DNA of 64,000 nt. Origin: CBIFVZ01 sp966185765. Lineage in GTDB: Bacteria; Pseudomonadota; Gammaproteobacteria; Enterobacterales; Enterobacteriaceae. The stretch is from positions 9,889-73,888 of the forward strand of contig CBIFVZ010000010.1 of assembly GCA_966185765.1 (NCBI GenBank), read 5' to 3'. The notes below the pieces were generated by a model. It saw nothing but the letters and a program-made list of their open reading frames with translations, searched no databases and was not told the origin of the DNA. Shown here one piece after another: positions 51,847-59,844 of this stretch (positions within the stretch are counted from its first letter, which is position 1; every line of letters starts with the position of its first letter). The position numbers were made by a program, and so were the translations under genes.

Positions 51847-52371
51847 GTGTTGGATAAACTGCGTTCGCGTCTGGTGCGCACTGGACCGTCACTGCTAAAA
51901 ATGCCGATTCAGCTCACACCGTTTGCGCTTAAGCGCCAGGCGCTGGAGCAACTGCTGGGATGGCAATTTCGCCAGGCACTGCTTGAGGGCGAACTTGATT
52001 TCCTTGACGGGCGTTGGCTACGTATTGAGGTTCGCGATCTGGGGCTGCACTGGTTCACGTCGGTTCAGGATGAAAAACTGGTGGTGCGCGAGCACGCCGA
52101 GGCAGACGTGAGCTTCAGCGCAGACGCCAACGATCTGCTGCTGATTGCCGCACGCAAGCAGGACCCGGATACGCTTTTTTTCCAGCGTCGTCTGGTGATT
52201 GAAGGCGATACGGAACTGGGTTTGTATGTTAAAAACCTCATGGATGCGATTGAGCTTGAGGCGATGCCCAGGCCGCTGCGCGTACTGCTGATGCAGACGG
52301 CGGCATTTGTGGAAGCCGGGCTGAAAACTGCGCCCACGGTACGAGAAACTTCGGTAGGTGAGCCATGTTAA
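51847..52371 (+). CDS. ubiT: UbiT (YhbT), SCP2-domain accessory factor for anaerobic ubiquinone synthesis
   Basis: UbiT is an SCP2-like lipid-binding protein needed with UbiUV for ubiquinone synthesis without O2. The 174-residue product starts at GTG (51847) with AGGGAG ten bases upstream, as in E. coli length. The SCP2 core reads ADVSFSADANDLLLIAARKQDPDTLFFQRRLVIEGDTELGLYVKNL. Its stop overlaps yhbS by 7 bases. Confidence 0.94.
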   Translation: MLDKLRSRLVRTGPSLLKMPIQLTPFALKRQALEQLLGWQFRQALLEGELDFLDGRWLRIEVRDLGLHWFTSVQDEKLVVREHAEADVSFSADANDLLLIAARKQDPDTLFFQRRLVIEGDTELGLYVKNLMDAIELEAMPRPLRVLLMQTAAFVEAGLKTAPTVRETSVGEPC

Positions 52372-52868
52372 TTCGAGTGGAAATTCCCATTGATGCACCG
52401 GGTATTGATGCCCTGCTGCGTCGCACCTTTGAGGGTGACGGCGAGGCGAATCTGGTACACGATTTGCGCGAAGACGGACAGATAACGCTGGGCCTGGTGG
52501 CTACCGATGACGAAGGTCAGGTGGTGGGTTACGTGGCGTTCAGCCCGGTCTGCGTGGAAGGCGAAGAGCTTCAGTGGGTTGGTCTTGCGCCGCTGGCGGT
52601 AGATGAGGGCTGGCGCGGGCAGGGCATTGGGCGTCAGCTGGTGTATGAAGGGCTGGATTCGCTCAACGAGTTTGGTTATGCCGCAGTAGTGACGCTCGGC
52701 GACCCTGAACTGTACAGCCGCCTGGGCTTTGAGCCTGCGGCTAAATATGATTTGCACTGCCGTTGGCCCGACACACAGCAGGCGTTTCAACTGCATAAAC
52801 TGGCAGACGACGCGCTCGACGGCGTGCAGGGTCTGGTGGAATACTCAGACCACTTTAACCGCCTTTAA
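52365..52868 (+). CDS. yhbS: YhbS, GNAT family acetyltransferase
   Basis: This 167-residue GNAT acetyltransferase equals E. coli YhbS in length. Acetyl-CoA-binding motif A is GWRGQGIGRQLVYEGL, and LYSRLGFEPA is the motif B turn. It overlaps ubiT by 7 bases at its start and the convergent yhbQ by 14 bases at its end. In E. coli YhbS has been linked to RNA-related roles, but its substrate is not settled. Confidence 0.93.
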   Translation: MLIRVEIPIDAPGIDALLRRTFEGDGEANLVHDLREDGQITLGLVATDDEGQVVGYVAFSPVCVEGEELQWVGLAPLAVDEGWRGQGIGRQLVYEGLDSLNEFGYAAVVTLGDPELYSRLGFEPAAKYDLHCRWPDTQQAFQLHKLADDALDGVQGLVEYSDHFNRL

Positions 52869-53142
52869 CGCTTGCCAGCAGGGCCGCAAAAGCGGCCTCA
52901 TCGGTGATAAGCCGTTCTTTTTGCGCCCGGGTTAACTGCTTGATGCGGTACTCCAGGCGCAGCGCCAGAGAACGGTCACCCAGCGGTTGGCTGAACGCCA
53001 GCCGCAGTTCCCCTTTCCCCCGCAGTGCTTTTGCCCCTTTGCCGGACCGATGCTGATTCAGACGGCGCTCCACGTCGGTCGTAATGCCGGTATAGAGCTG
53101 ATTATGGGCGGTGCGAATAATATATAAGGACCAGTCAGACAT
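52855..53142 (-). CDS. yhbQ: YhbQ, GIY-YIG domain protein
   Basis: This 95-residue protein consists of one GIY-YIG nuclease-fold domain: WSLYIIRTAHNQLYTGITTD, then arginine in DVERRLNQHRSGKGAK. E. coli YhbQ is described as a DNA-damage-response-associated nuclease with weak activity. The length is close to E. coli (100). It is convergent with yhbS and divergent from yhbP. Confidence 0.92.
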   Translation of the reverse strand: MSDWSLYIIRTAHNQLYTGITTDVERRLNQHRSGKGAKALRGKGELRLAFSQPLGDRSLALRLEYRIKQLTRAQKERLITDEAAFAALLASVKGG

Positions 53143-53245
53143 GCTTTTTTTGTTGATTTGAGCGGTTGGCGCACCTTATCACGCGCTCGCGCTGGCGGCA
53201 CGACGCCATTGCGTTTACCCTCGAAAAAAACAATGGAGTTGCGTG

Positions 53246-53686
53246 ATGGATGCTCTTTCTGGCATTAGCCGCTGGCTGAACCGCCAGCACGTTATCACTT
53301 ACTGCGTGAGCGACGGCGACGACCTGTGGTGCGCCAATGCGTTTTATGTGTGGGACGCTGAACGTGTCGCCTTTTATCTGTTGAGCGATACTTCCACTCG
53401 CCACGCGCAGATGGCGGGTGTTCAGGCCCGTGTGGCGGGCACTATCAACGGGCAGCCCAAAACAGTTGCACTTATTCGCGGCGTGCAGTTTCGCGGTGAA
53501 CTGCGCCTGCTTAGTGGGGAAGAGGCAGAAAGCAAACGCGCGCTGTACTGGCGGCGCTTTCCTGTAGCGCGCGCGATGTCGGCACCGGTCTGGGAAATCC
53601 TGCCGGACGAAATGAAATTTACCGATAACACGCTTGGCTTTGGTAATAAGGTGACCTGGCTGCGTGATTCGCACGTCGAGCCGTAA
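53246..53686 (+). CDS. yhbP: YhbP, pyridoxamine-5'-phosphate-oxidase-fold (UPF0306) protein
   Basis: The 146-residue product matches E. coli YhbP (147) across its length, for example DDLWCANAFYVWD and NGQPKTVALIRGVQF. The fold suggests flavin binding; the function is unknown. ATG 53246 has GGAG eight bases upstream; a GTG one codon earlier is an alternative. In E. coli yhbO (a DJ-1-family deglycase) adjoins yhbP; it is absent here. Confidence 0.92.
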   Translation: MDALSGISRWLNRQHVITYCVSDGDDLWCANAFYVWDAERVAFYLLSDTSTRHAQMAGVQARVAGTINGQPKTVALIRGVQFRGELRLLSGEEAESKRALYWRRFPVARAMSAPVWEILPDEMKFTDNTLGFGNKVTWLRDSHVEP

Positions 53687-53729
53687 TCGTAAATACTCAT
53701 TGTAATACGGGCCTTATGGAGAAGAGGTT

Positions 53730-54380
53730 ATGAGTCGGGTTCTACTCACCGGGGCGACCGGTCTTGTGGGCGGTGAACTGCTGCGTTTGCTGAGCCTGGA
53801 TACACGCGTCACGCAGATTTATGCGCCCAGCCGCCGTGCGCTGGCACCGCTTGATAAAGTGATTAACCCACGCGACCCACAGCTTAGCGATGCGCTGGGG
53901 GTACTGACTGAACCGGTCGACATCGTCTTTTGTTGCCTGGGGACCACGCGGCGCGAGGCGGGGAGCAAGCAGGCGTTTGTTCATGCGGATTACACGCTGG
54001 TGGTTGATACCGCGCTGGTCGGGCGTAAACTCGGCGCGCAGCATATGCTGGTGGTCAGCGCTATGGGGGCTAACGCCCATTCACCCTTTTTCTACAACCG
54101 GGTAAAGGGGGAGATGGAACAGGCGTTGATAGCACAGGACTGGCCGCATCTCACGATTGCCCGCCCCTCGATGTTGCTCGGTCAGCGTGAGAAGCAACGC
54201 CTGAGCGAGTCGCTGTTTGCACCGCTGTTTCGCCTGTTGCCGGGCCGCTGGCGTGCTATACAGGCGCGCGACGTGGCGCTGGCGCTGCGCGATGCCGCGT
54301 TTTCACCTGCACCGGTTGGTGTGAATATCCTGCCCTCGGACCAGCTGCGTGAGAGGGCCAGACGCGCCAGCGCGCAATAA
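53730..54380 (+). CDS. yraR: YraR, NAD(P)-binding Rossmann-fold oxidoreductase
   Basis: The 216-residue product is an atypical short-chain dehydrogenase of the NAD(P)-binding 13 type. The N-terminal dinucleotide loop is VLLTGATGLVGGELLRLL, followed by VFCCLGTTRREAGSK and LTIARPSMLLGQR. Length is close to E. coli YraR (211). No substrate is known. GAAGAGGTT precedes the ATG. yraQ and yhbO, its E. coli neighbours, are missing. Confidence 0.9.
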   Translation: MSRVLLTGATGLVGGELLRLLSLDTRVTQIYAPSRRALAPLDKVINPRDPQLSDALGVLTEPVDIVFCCLGTTRREAGSKQAFVHADYTLVVDTALVGRKLGAQHMLVVSAMGANAHSPFFYNRVKGEMEQALIAQDWPHLTIARPSMLLGQREKQRLSESLFAPLFRLLPGRWRAIQARDVALALRDAAFSPAPVGVNILPSDQLRERARRASAQ

Positions 54381-54435
54381 ACCACCGTTTTCAGACCATT
54401 CGGTCAACAGATTCTCAATGTTTTGGCGTAACAGG

Positions 54436-54463
54436 TTGTTTGCCGTGCGCAATACACTACAAT
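54436..54463 (+). promoter_or_regulatory. Candidate promoter of the yfaZ-like gene
   Basis: TTGTTT (54436-54441) and TACAAT (54458-54463) are spaced by 16 bases and lie about 140 bp before the ATG at 54605, implying a long leader. The same frame is open upstream of the ATG but has no conserved residues. Confidence 0.45.
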
Positions 54464-54604
54464 CCCGCCTCGTTTACTGATTTTGTGGCCGTTGGCACTG
54501 TGCCAGCGGTCAATTGCGGGATGCCGTGCGCATGTGCGTCAGGGCATGTTTACTTGCGGAGCAGCGGCGGGATAGCCGGCGTCTCCTTCAGTGTGGTTGT
54601 GATA

Positions 54605-55150
54605 ATGAAAAATGTAATCAAAGCGGCGGCGCTTTCTTCTCTGATGATTTCAGGCTCTGCGTTTGCGCTGGGCATGACTCTGGAAAAAGGGAAAAGCTGG
54701 ACCAATGTGGAAGCGGAAATGGGCCGTAACTCCAGTGGTTTGTATGTGCACGGTAACTGGCTCAAAAACACCGACGACGGCGAGCAGACCGGCGGCGTGG
54801 GCGCGGGCTATAACCTCGGCGTTGGCCCGGTCATGCTCAACGTTGGCGCTAAAGCGCTCTACATCGGGCCGAAGAAAGGCGACAGCGGTCTGGTGTTCCC
54901 GGTTGGTGGCGGTCTGCGTGTGAATCTCGATAACGGCTTTGCGCTTTACGGCGAAGGTTATACCGCGCCAGACGGTTTTGGTAACAGCGTGCGCAGCTAT
55001 ACCGAAGCGAACGCCGGGGTTAGCTGGGCGCCCATCAGCATTCTGACGCTGAAAGCAGGCTACCGCTATGCGGGCGTTGAAGGTAAAAAAGGCCGCCCGG
55101 ACCACACCATTTACGACGGTCTGTACGTATCTGCGGCCGCGAGCTTCTGA
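54605..55150 (+). CDS. YfaZ-family outer-membrane beta-barrel protein
   Basis: The 181-residue precursor has a signal peptide ending near SAFALGMT and then alternating amphipathic strands ending in an aromatic AAASF, the usual BAM recognition end. Internal motifs SGLYVHGNWLKNTDDGEQTGGVGAGYNLGVGPV and FALYGEGYTAPD match YfaZ. It is probably a small outer-membrane barrel of unknown role. This gene is not at this locus in E. coli K-12. Confidence 0.78.
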   Translation: MKNVIKAAALSSLMISGSAFALGMTLEKGKSWTNVEAEMGRNSSGLYVHGNWLKNTDDGEQTGGVGAGYNLGVGPVMLNVGAKALYIGPKKGDSGLVFPVGGGLRVNLDNGFALYGEGYTAPDGFGNSVRSYTEANAGVSWAPISILTLKAGYRYAGVEGKKGRPDHTIYDGLYVSAAASF

Positions 55151-55170
55151 TAGCCGCAGCCATAGTGACA

Positions 55171-55191
55171 AAAACCGCTGCGTGCGGTTTT
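55171..55191 (+). terminator. Rho-independent terminator of the yfaZ-like gene
   Basis: An 8-bp stem (AAAACCGC / GCGGTTTT) with a 5-base loop runs into TTTT, 20 bases after the stop. Confidence 0.93.
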
Positions 55192-55234
55192 TTTTATGCG
55201 CCAGGACCTGAGCCGGGGCGGGCGTCGCCCATAA

Positions 55235-55259
55235 AAAAGCCTCCGCGCGGGAGGCTTTT
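55235..55259 (-). terminator. Rho-independent terminator of the lpoA-dolP operon
   Basis: A 10-bp perfect stem (AAAAGCCTCC / GGAGGCTTTT) with a GCGCG loop is followed on the minus strand by TTAT, 16 bases past the dolP stop. Confidence 0.92.
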
Positions 55260-55275
55260 GCCACGGTAACGGCGT

Positions 55276-55851
55276 TTATTTGATGTAAGTAAACGCCGTC
55301 GTCACGTGCTTCACGCCGCTTACGCGGCTGGCAATATCTGCCGCTGCTTTACCTTCGGCATCGGTCACCAGACCCAGCAGGAACACTTCACCGTTTTCAG
55401 TCGTCACTTTCACGTTTGAAGACTTCACCTGGTCGCTGCCCAGAAGCTGAGAGCGGACTTTGGTGGTAATCCATGTGTCGGACGAGGCGGTACCGAGGCC
55501 CACCGGCTCGCCCTGGCGGATTTCGTTATACACCTCGTTTGCACCATCAGTGCCAAGCGCAATTTTCTTCGCCTGTTCGGCGAGCGCGGTAGTTGGTGCC
55601 TGGCCGGTCAGCAGCACTTTGCCCTGATAGGCGGTCACACCAATGCGCGCTTCTTTCTTCAACTGCTCATCTTTGGACAACGCGTTATTCACGCGCAGCT
55701 CCAGCGTACCGTCATCAACCTGGGTTCCCACAGTGCGCGGGTCGGTGGCAGTTTTCGTCGCAACGGCGGCAGTGCCAACAACGGCTGCGCCAATACAACC
55801 CTGTAATAACAGTGCAGACATCAGGACTGCCAGCGGCGTAATTACCTTCAT
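55276..55851 (-). CDS. dolP: DolP (YraP), dual BON-domain outer-membrane lipoprotein
   Basis: DolP is an outer-membrane lipoprotein that binds anionic phospholipid, goes to the division site and supports BAM function and amidase activation. The 191-residue product equals E. coli. The lipobox is LLLQGC (Cys19), then two BON domains (about 45-115 and 123-190). The ATG at 55851 has AAGGAG six bases upstream; an ATG five codons earlier is rejected on alignment. It is last in the lpoA-yraN-diaA-dolP operon. Confidence 0.96.
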   Translation of the reverse strand: MKVITPLAVLMSALLLQGCIGAAVVGTAAVATKTATDPRTVGTQVDDGTLELRVNNALSKDEQLKKEARIGVTAYQGKVLLTGQAPTTALAEQAKKIALGTDGANEVYNEIRQGEPVGLGTASSDTWITTKVRSQLLGSDQVKSSNVKVTTENGEVFLLGLVTDAEGKAAADIASRVSGVKHVTTAFTYIK

Positions 55852-55865
55852 GAGTGCTCCTTTCA

Positions 55866-56453
55866 TTAACCTGGTAGTGGAAATAATGTGTTATCAATCA
55901 GATCGCACAGGCAGTTGACCGTCAGCATATGCATTTCCTGAATGCGTGCGCTGCGGTGAGAGGGAATGCGGATCTCAACATCCTGTGGACCCAGTAAACC
56001 GGCGACTTCGCCGCCGTCATAACCCGTGAGGGCGACAATGGTCATATCGCGGGTCACGGCTGCTTCTACGGCTTTAATAATTTCACGACTGTTGCCGCGC
56101 GTGGAGATGGCCAGCAGCACGTCCCCGGCATGGCCGAGCGCGCGCACCTGCTTGGCATACATCTCTTCATGCAGCCTGTCGTTGGTAATGGCGGTCAGCA
56201 CCACGTTATCAGCACTCAGTGCAATCGCGGGCAGGCTCGGGCGCTCAGTTTCAAAGCGGTTAATCATGCTGGCGGCAAAGTGCTGGGCGTTAGCGGCACT
56301 GGCGCCGTTGCCACAGCAGAGAATTTTATTGCCATTGAGTAACGAGTGCACCAGAGTGGTGGCCGCTCGGGAAATGGCGTCCGGCAACGCTTCTGCCGCC
56401 GCAATTTGGGTTTGAATGCTTTCGGTGAAGCAGACTTTGATTCTATCGAGCAC
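55866..56453 (-). CDS. diaA: DiaA, DnaA initiator-associating SIS-domain protein
   Basis: DiaA is a tetrameric SIS-fold protein that binds DnaA and promotes timely replication initiation at oriC. The 195-residue product is nearly identical to E. coli, including KILCCGNGASAANAQHFAA and LLAISTRGNSREI, which form the sugar-phosphate pocket of the fold. It is 14 bp upstream of dolP and 28 bp downstream of yraN. Confidence 0.96.
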   Translation of the reverse strand: MLDRIKVCFTESIQTQIAAAEALPDAISRAATTLVHSLLNGNKILCCGNGASAANAQHFAASMINRFETERPSLPAIALSADNVVLTAITNDRLHEEMYAKQVRALGHAGDVLLAISTRGNSREIIKAVEAAVTRDMTIVALTGYDGGEVAGLLGPQDVEIRIPSHRSARIQEMHMLTVNCLCDLIDNTLFPLPG

Positions 56454-56481
56454 GATTTTCCTTTGAATATAGACGGCACAA

Positions 56482-56877
56482 TTACTGGCCGAGCGTGAAG
56501 GCGTTGACTATCCACTCCACCTCGCTGCCGGTGAAGGCTAACACATCAAACCGGCAATCCACAGTATCAAAACTCCCATTCTGGCGGGCAAGCCAGCACG
56601 CCGCCGCGTGCAATAATTTTTGCTGCTTGGCTGGCGTGACGCTGGCAGCGGCACCGCCGAAGCGGGCGCTTGCGCGGTAGCGGACCTCGATAAAGACCGT
56701 GGTCGCGCCCTGCGTCATGATGAGATCGATTTCGCCGCCGCGCGCATGCACGTTGGCGGCGATAAAGCGCAGTCCTTTACGCTCCAGCCAACGGCGGGCC
56801 TGCGCCTCATAGTGCGCACCCCGCCGCTGCTGGATTAATTTGCCGGAACTATCCGGCCTTGCTGGTATTTGAGCCAT
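56482..56877 (-). CDS. yraN: YraN, UPF0102 nuclease-fold protein
   Basis: The 131-residue product belongs to UPF0102, a predicted PD-(D/E)XK-fold family. The motif is visible as GGEIDLIM...TTVFIEVRYR (Asp and E-x-R/K positions). It equals E. coli YraN in length. Its 5' end overlaps the lpoA 3' end by 43 bases, so the two are translationally linked. The function is unproven; a DNA-repair or uptake role is only suggested by fold. Confidence 0.93.
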   Translation of the reverse strand: MAQIPARPDSSGKLIQQRRGAHYEAQARRWLERKGLRFIAANVHARGGEIDLIMTQGATTVFIEVRYRASARFGGAAASVTPAKQQKLLHAAACWLARQNGSFDTVDCRFDVLAFTGSEVEWIVNAFTLGQ

Positions 56878-58862
56878 GACATTTTACGGCTGACAACGCA
56901 GTCATCAGACGCGCTCAGCGTGCCGGTGTTGCCATCAATCTGGTGGCCCGACATCTGGCGCAGCTGCGTAAACTGGTTTGCCAGCGTCCAGGCATCGGCA
57001 CCCATAGCGTACAGACGGGCCAGCGAGTAATCGTTACGTGAAGCGGACAGAGCCTGTTGCATCAGTGCGCTATCCGCGCCTGACAACAGCGGGATTTCGC
57101 TGTACTCAAGGCCTTCCATCTCGAGGCGGAAATCTGCACCAGAACCGCCCTGTGCGCTGCGCGAGCTGGCATACAGCTGTGCCGCGCCGCGGCTACCGGT
57201 ACGCATGGCAATCATGGGTTTGATTAGCGCGATTTCGCCGCGTGAGGCCACAATATAGGCGGCATCCACACCGCCGCTTGCGACCTGGCTTTCAGGCGGC
57301 TGCGGCTGGGTTGGAATAATCTGGTCGCCAATGAGGCCACTCTGACTCTGGCCGATGTTGACCGGCGTGCCGCTCAGCGAAAGCCCGGCACCGCTGTTGA
57401 TAGCGCCGCGCAGTTCAGCCTGGGAGCCAAAACGCTGCTGCAATACCGTACCGCCGCCCAGCTCTTGCCAGGCCTCAGCGAAGGCGCGCGTGGTGCGCTC
57501 GCCCAGCGCATTGCGCGGCACCAGTACCAGCGGATTACGCTTACCCTGCGCCCAGATATGTTCTGCGGCGTCGCGCGCTTCATCTTCCGGTGAAAGGGCA
57601 AAATAACAGACGTTCGGGCGAGCGCTAATGTGCTCTGGCTGGTTAAGCGCCAGCACGTTAAGCGCGGTGTTGCTGCTCAGCATGCGGTCAACGTCGTTTT
57701 TCAGAAGTGGGCCGACCACCAGCGAGGTACCGTCCTGCTGAGCCTGGGCCAGGATTTGTTCAATTGACTGGCTGGTGGTGTCATAGACTTTAATTTCAGC
57801 CGCCGGGTGTGAAGCACTGGCTGCCTGAATCGGCTGGGCCGCAGGCTGAGGTGCCGCGCTTTCCTGCTGGCTTTTCAGCAGGTCATCAACGGTGGTGGAG
57901 GCCGGGCTAATAACGCCATCGCTGTTTTGCGCGGCGGCAGGTGTCTGCTCCGGCTCAGGGGCCGCTTCTGGCGCGACCACCGGTTCAGGTGCCGGGCGCA
58001 GCAGGCCGTTGCGTGCGGCTTCAAAACCTTGCTGAATGGCTTTACCAAACACGCCGGCCTGACCATTGAGCGGCAGCAGCAGGGCAATTTTGTTGGTGGA
58101 AGCCGGGCGCAGGTTTTGCAGGTTACTCAGCGCGGTAGGCAATGTGATAGCGCCTGGGTTTTGCGGATAACGTACGCGCCAGTCGGCAATGCCAGCCTTG
58201 AGCTGCTGCGGATCGTTACGTTTGGCAAACCAAATCTGTTGCAGATCCAGCCAGCCTTGCAGGGTGTTTTCACGCGCATAAATCACCAGCGCACGCGCTT
58301 GCTCCTGGGTCATAGAACTCAGCGCCTGCCAGGTGGCATCAATATTTTTTTGCTTCGCCGCGCCCTGAAGCATTGGCTCCTGGGCGACCAGCGCACGCAA
58401 TAAGCTCAGGGAGGGTTTGCCCTGGCTTGCGTCAATCTGCAGCTGCCAGTAGCGCGCCTGCTGCGGGACCGGTAATTCTTCAGGGTTAAGGCTTTCCAGG
58501 CGTGAGCGTGCCCCCGCATAATCCTGGCGCAGCAGGGAGATTTCAGCGCCAGCGAGGGCATATTCACGCCCCTGCGCACCGGACAGACCGTGCGGCAGCT
58601 GGCTGTAAAGCTCAATGGCCTGCTGGCCCTGTCCTTCTTTAAGCAGGGCACGTACGGCAAGTAATTGCCAGGTTGTCCTGTTATTATCACGGCTTTGCTG
58701 CATTTGCTGCAGATAAAACGCGGACGTTCCCTGCGTATCAGCCTGGAGCAAGGTTGCGCTCTGGTCTGAAGACTTAATGCCACAGCCGGCAAAAAGTAGT
58801 GCTGCCAGCAAAACTGGCAGGCAGCGCCCGGCTTTAGAACGAACAATTTTCGACGGTACCAT
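56835..58862 (-). CDS. lpoA: LpoA, outer-membrane lipoprotein activator of PBP1a
   Basis: LpoA reaches from the outer membrane through the peptidoglycan to activate PBP1a. The 675-residue product (E. coli 678) has a lipobox LLFAGC (Cys27), an N-terminal TPR-like helical domain (about 35-255), a Pro/Ala/Gln-rich insertion (about 295-360), and a C-terminal periplasmic-binding-protein-like domain that engages PBP1a. It is the first gene of the operon and diverges from rsmI over 63 bp. Confidence 0.96.
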   Translation of the reverse strand: MVPSKIVRSKAGRCLPVLLAALLFAGCGIKSSDQSATLLQADTQGTSAFYLQQMQQSRDNNRTTWQLLAVRALLKEGQGQQAIELYSQLPHGLSGAQGREYALAGAEISLLRQDYAGARSRLESLNPEELPVPQQARYWQLQIDASQGKPSLSLLRALVAQEPMLQGAAKQKNIDATWQALSSMTQEQARALVIYARENTLQGWLDLQQIWFAKRNDPQQLKAGIADWRVRYPQNPGAITLPTALSNLQNLRPASTNKIALLLPLNGQAGVFGKAIQQGFEAARNGLLRPAPEPVVAPEAAPEPEQTPAAAQNSDGVISPASTTVDDLLKSQQESAAPQPAAQPIQAASASHPAAEIKVYDTTSQSIEQILAQAQQDGTSLVVGPLLKNDVDRMLSSNTALNVLALNQPEHISARPNVCYFALSPEDEARDAAEHIWAQGKRNPLVLVPRNALGERTTRAFAEAWQELGGGTVLQQRFGSQAELRGAINSGAGLSLSGTPVNIGQSQSGLIGDQIIPTQPQPPESQVASGGVDAAYIVASRGEIALIKPMIAMRTGSRGAAQLYASSRSAQGGSGADFRLEMEGLEYSEIPLLSGADSALMQQALSASRNDYSLARLYAMGADAWTLANQFTQLRQMSGHQIDGNTGTLSASDDCVVSRKMSWLKYQQGRIVPAN

Positions 58863-58925
58863 ACTGTATCCAGTGTTATTTTTTTACCCAGTGGTCAATA
58901 TTAAATCGGCAAAACGGATGAAACA

Positions 58926-59792
58926 ATGAGACAACTCGATTCAACGGTGATTTCTGAAGGCACGCTGTATATTGTGCCAACGCCTATCGGCAATCTCGGC
59001 GACATGACGCGACGTGCGCTGGAGGTGTTGCAGGCCGTTGATCTGATTGCAGCGGAAGATACCCGCCACACCGGTCTGTTGCTACAGCATTTTGCTATTA
59101 ATGCACGTCTGTTTGCGCTGCACGACCATAACGAGCAGCAAAAAGCGCAGGCGCTGCTGGCAAAACTCCAGGAAGGCCAGACCATTGCGCTGGTGTCTGA
59201 CGCCGGTACACCGCTCATTAACGACCCGGGTTACCACCTGGTGCGCACCTGCCGTGAAGCGGGCGTGCGCGTAGTGCCGTTGCCGGGACCCTGTGCCGCC
59301 ATTGCCGCGCTGAGCGCCGCTGGCCTGCCGTCTGACCGCTTCTGCTATGAGGGCTTTCTGCCCGCCAAATCCAAAGGCCGCCGCGACGCGCTCCAGGCGC
59401 TGGAGCAGGAACCGCGCACGCTGATTTTTTACGAGTCCACTCACCGCCTGCTCGACAGTCTGGCAGATATCTGCAGGGTGCTGGGCGAGGCGCGCTACGT
59501 GGTGCTGGCGCGTGAGCTCACCAAAACCTGGGAGTCGATTCACGGTGCCCCGGTCGGCGAGTTACTGGCCTGGGTGCAGGAAGACGAAAACCGCCGCAAG
59601 GGTGAGATGGTGCTGATTATTGAAGGCCATAAGGCCGACGAAGAAGCACTGTCTGCCGAGGCGCTGCGCACGCTCGCCCTGTTGCAGGCCGAGCTGCCGT
59701 TAAAAAAGGCAGCGGCGCTGGCGGCAGAAATCCACGGCGTGAAGAAAAACGCGCTGTACAAATACGCGCTGGCGCAGCAGGCTAACGTGTAA
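58926..59792 (+). CDS. rsmI: 16S rRNA 2'-O-ribose C1402 methyltransferase RsmI
   Basis: RsmI methylates the 2'-O of C1402 in 16S rRNA using S-adenosylmethionine, in the P-site decoding region. The 288-residue product (E. coli 286) has the tetrapyrrole-methylase-type SAM motifs IVPTPIGNLGDMTRRALEVL and ALVSDAGTPLINDPG, and the C-terminal helical domain ending AAALAAEIHGVKKNALYKYAL. The ATG at 58926 lacks a strong ribosome-binding site. Confidence 0.96.
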   Translation: MRQLDSTVISEGTLYIVPTPIGNLGDMTRRALEVLQAVDLIAAEDTRHTGLLLQHFAINARLFALHDHNEQQKAQALLAKLQEGQTIALVSDAGTPLINDPGYHLVRTCREAGVRVVPLPGPCAAIAALSAAGLPSDRFCYEGFLPAKSKGRRDALQALEQEPRTLIFYESTHRLLDSLADICRVLGEARYVVLARELTKTWESIHGAPVGELLAWVQEDENRRKGEMVLIIEGHKADEEALSAEALRTLALLQAELPLKKAAALAAEIHGVKKNALYKYALAQQANV

Positions 59793-59807
59793 TTCCACGT
59801 TGCCGGG

Positions 59808-59836
59808 AAAAGGCATGGCTTACCGCCATGCCTTTT
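59808..59836. terminator. Bidirectional terminator between rsmI and garD
   Basis: A 12-bp perfect stem (AAAAGGCATGGC / GCCATGCCTTTT) with a TTACC loop gives T tracts on both strands, 15 bases after rsmI and 8 bases from the garD stop. Confidence 0.93.
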
Positions 59837-59844
59837 TCATTGCC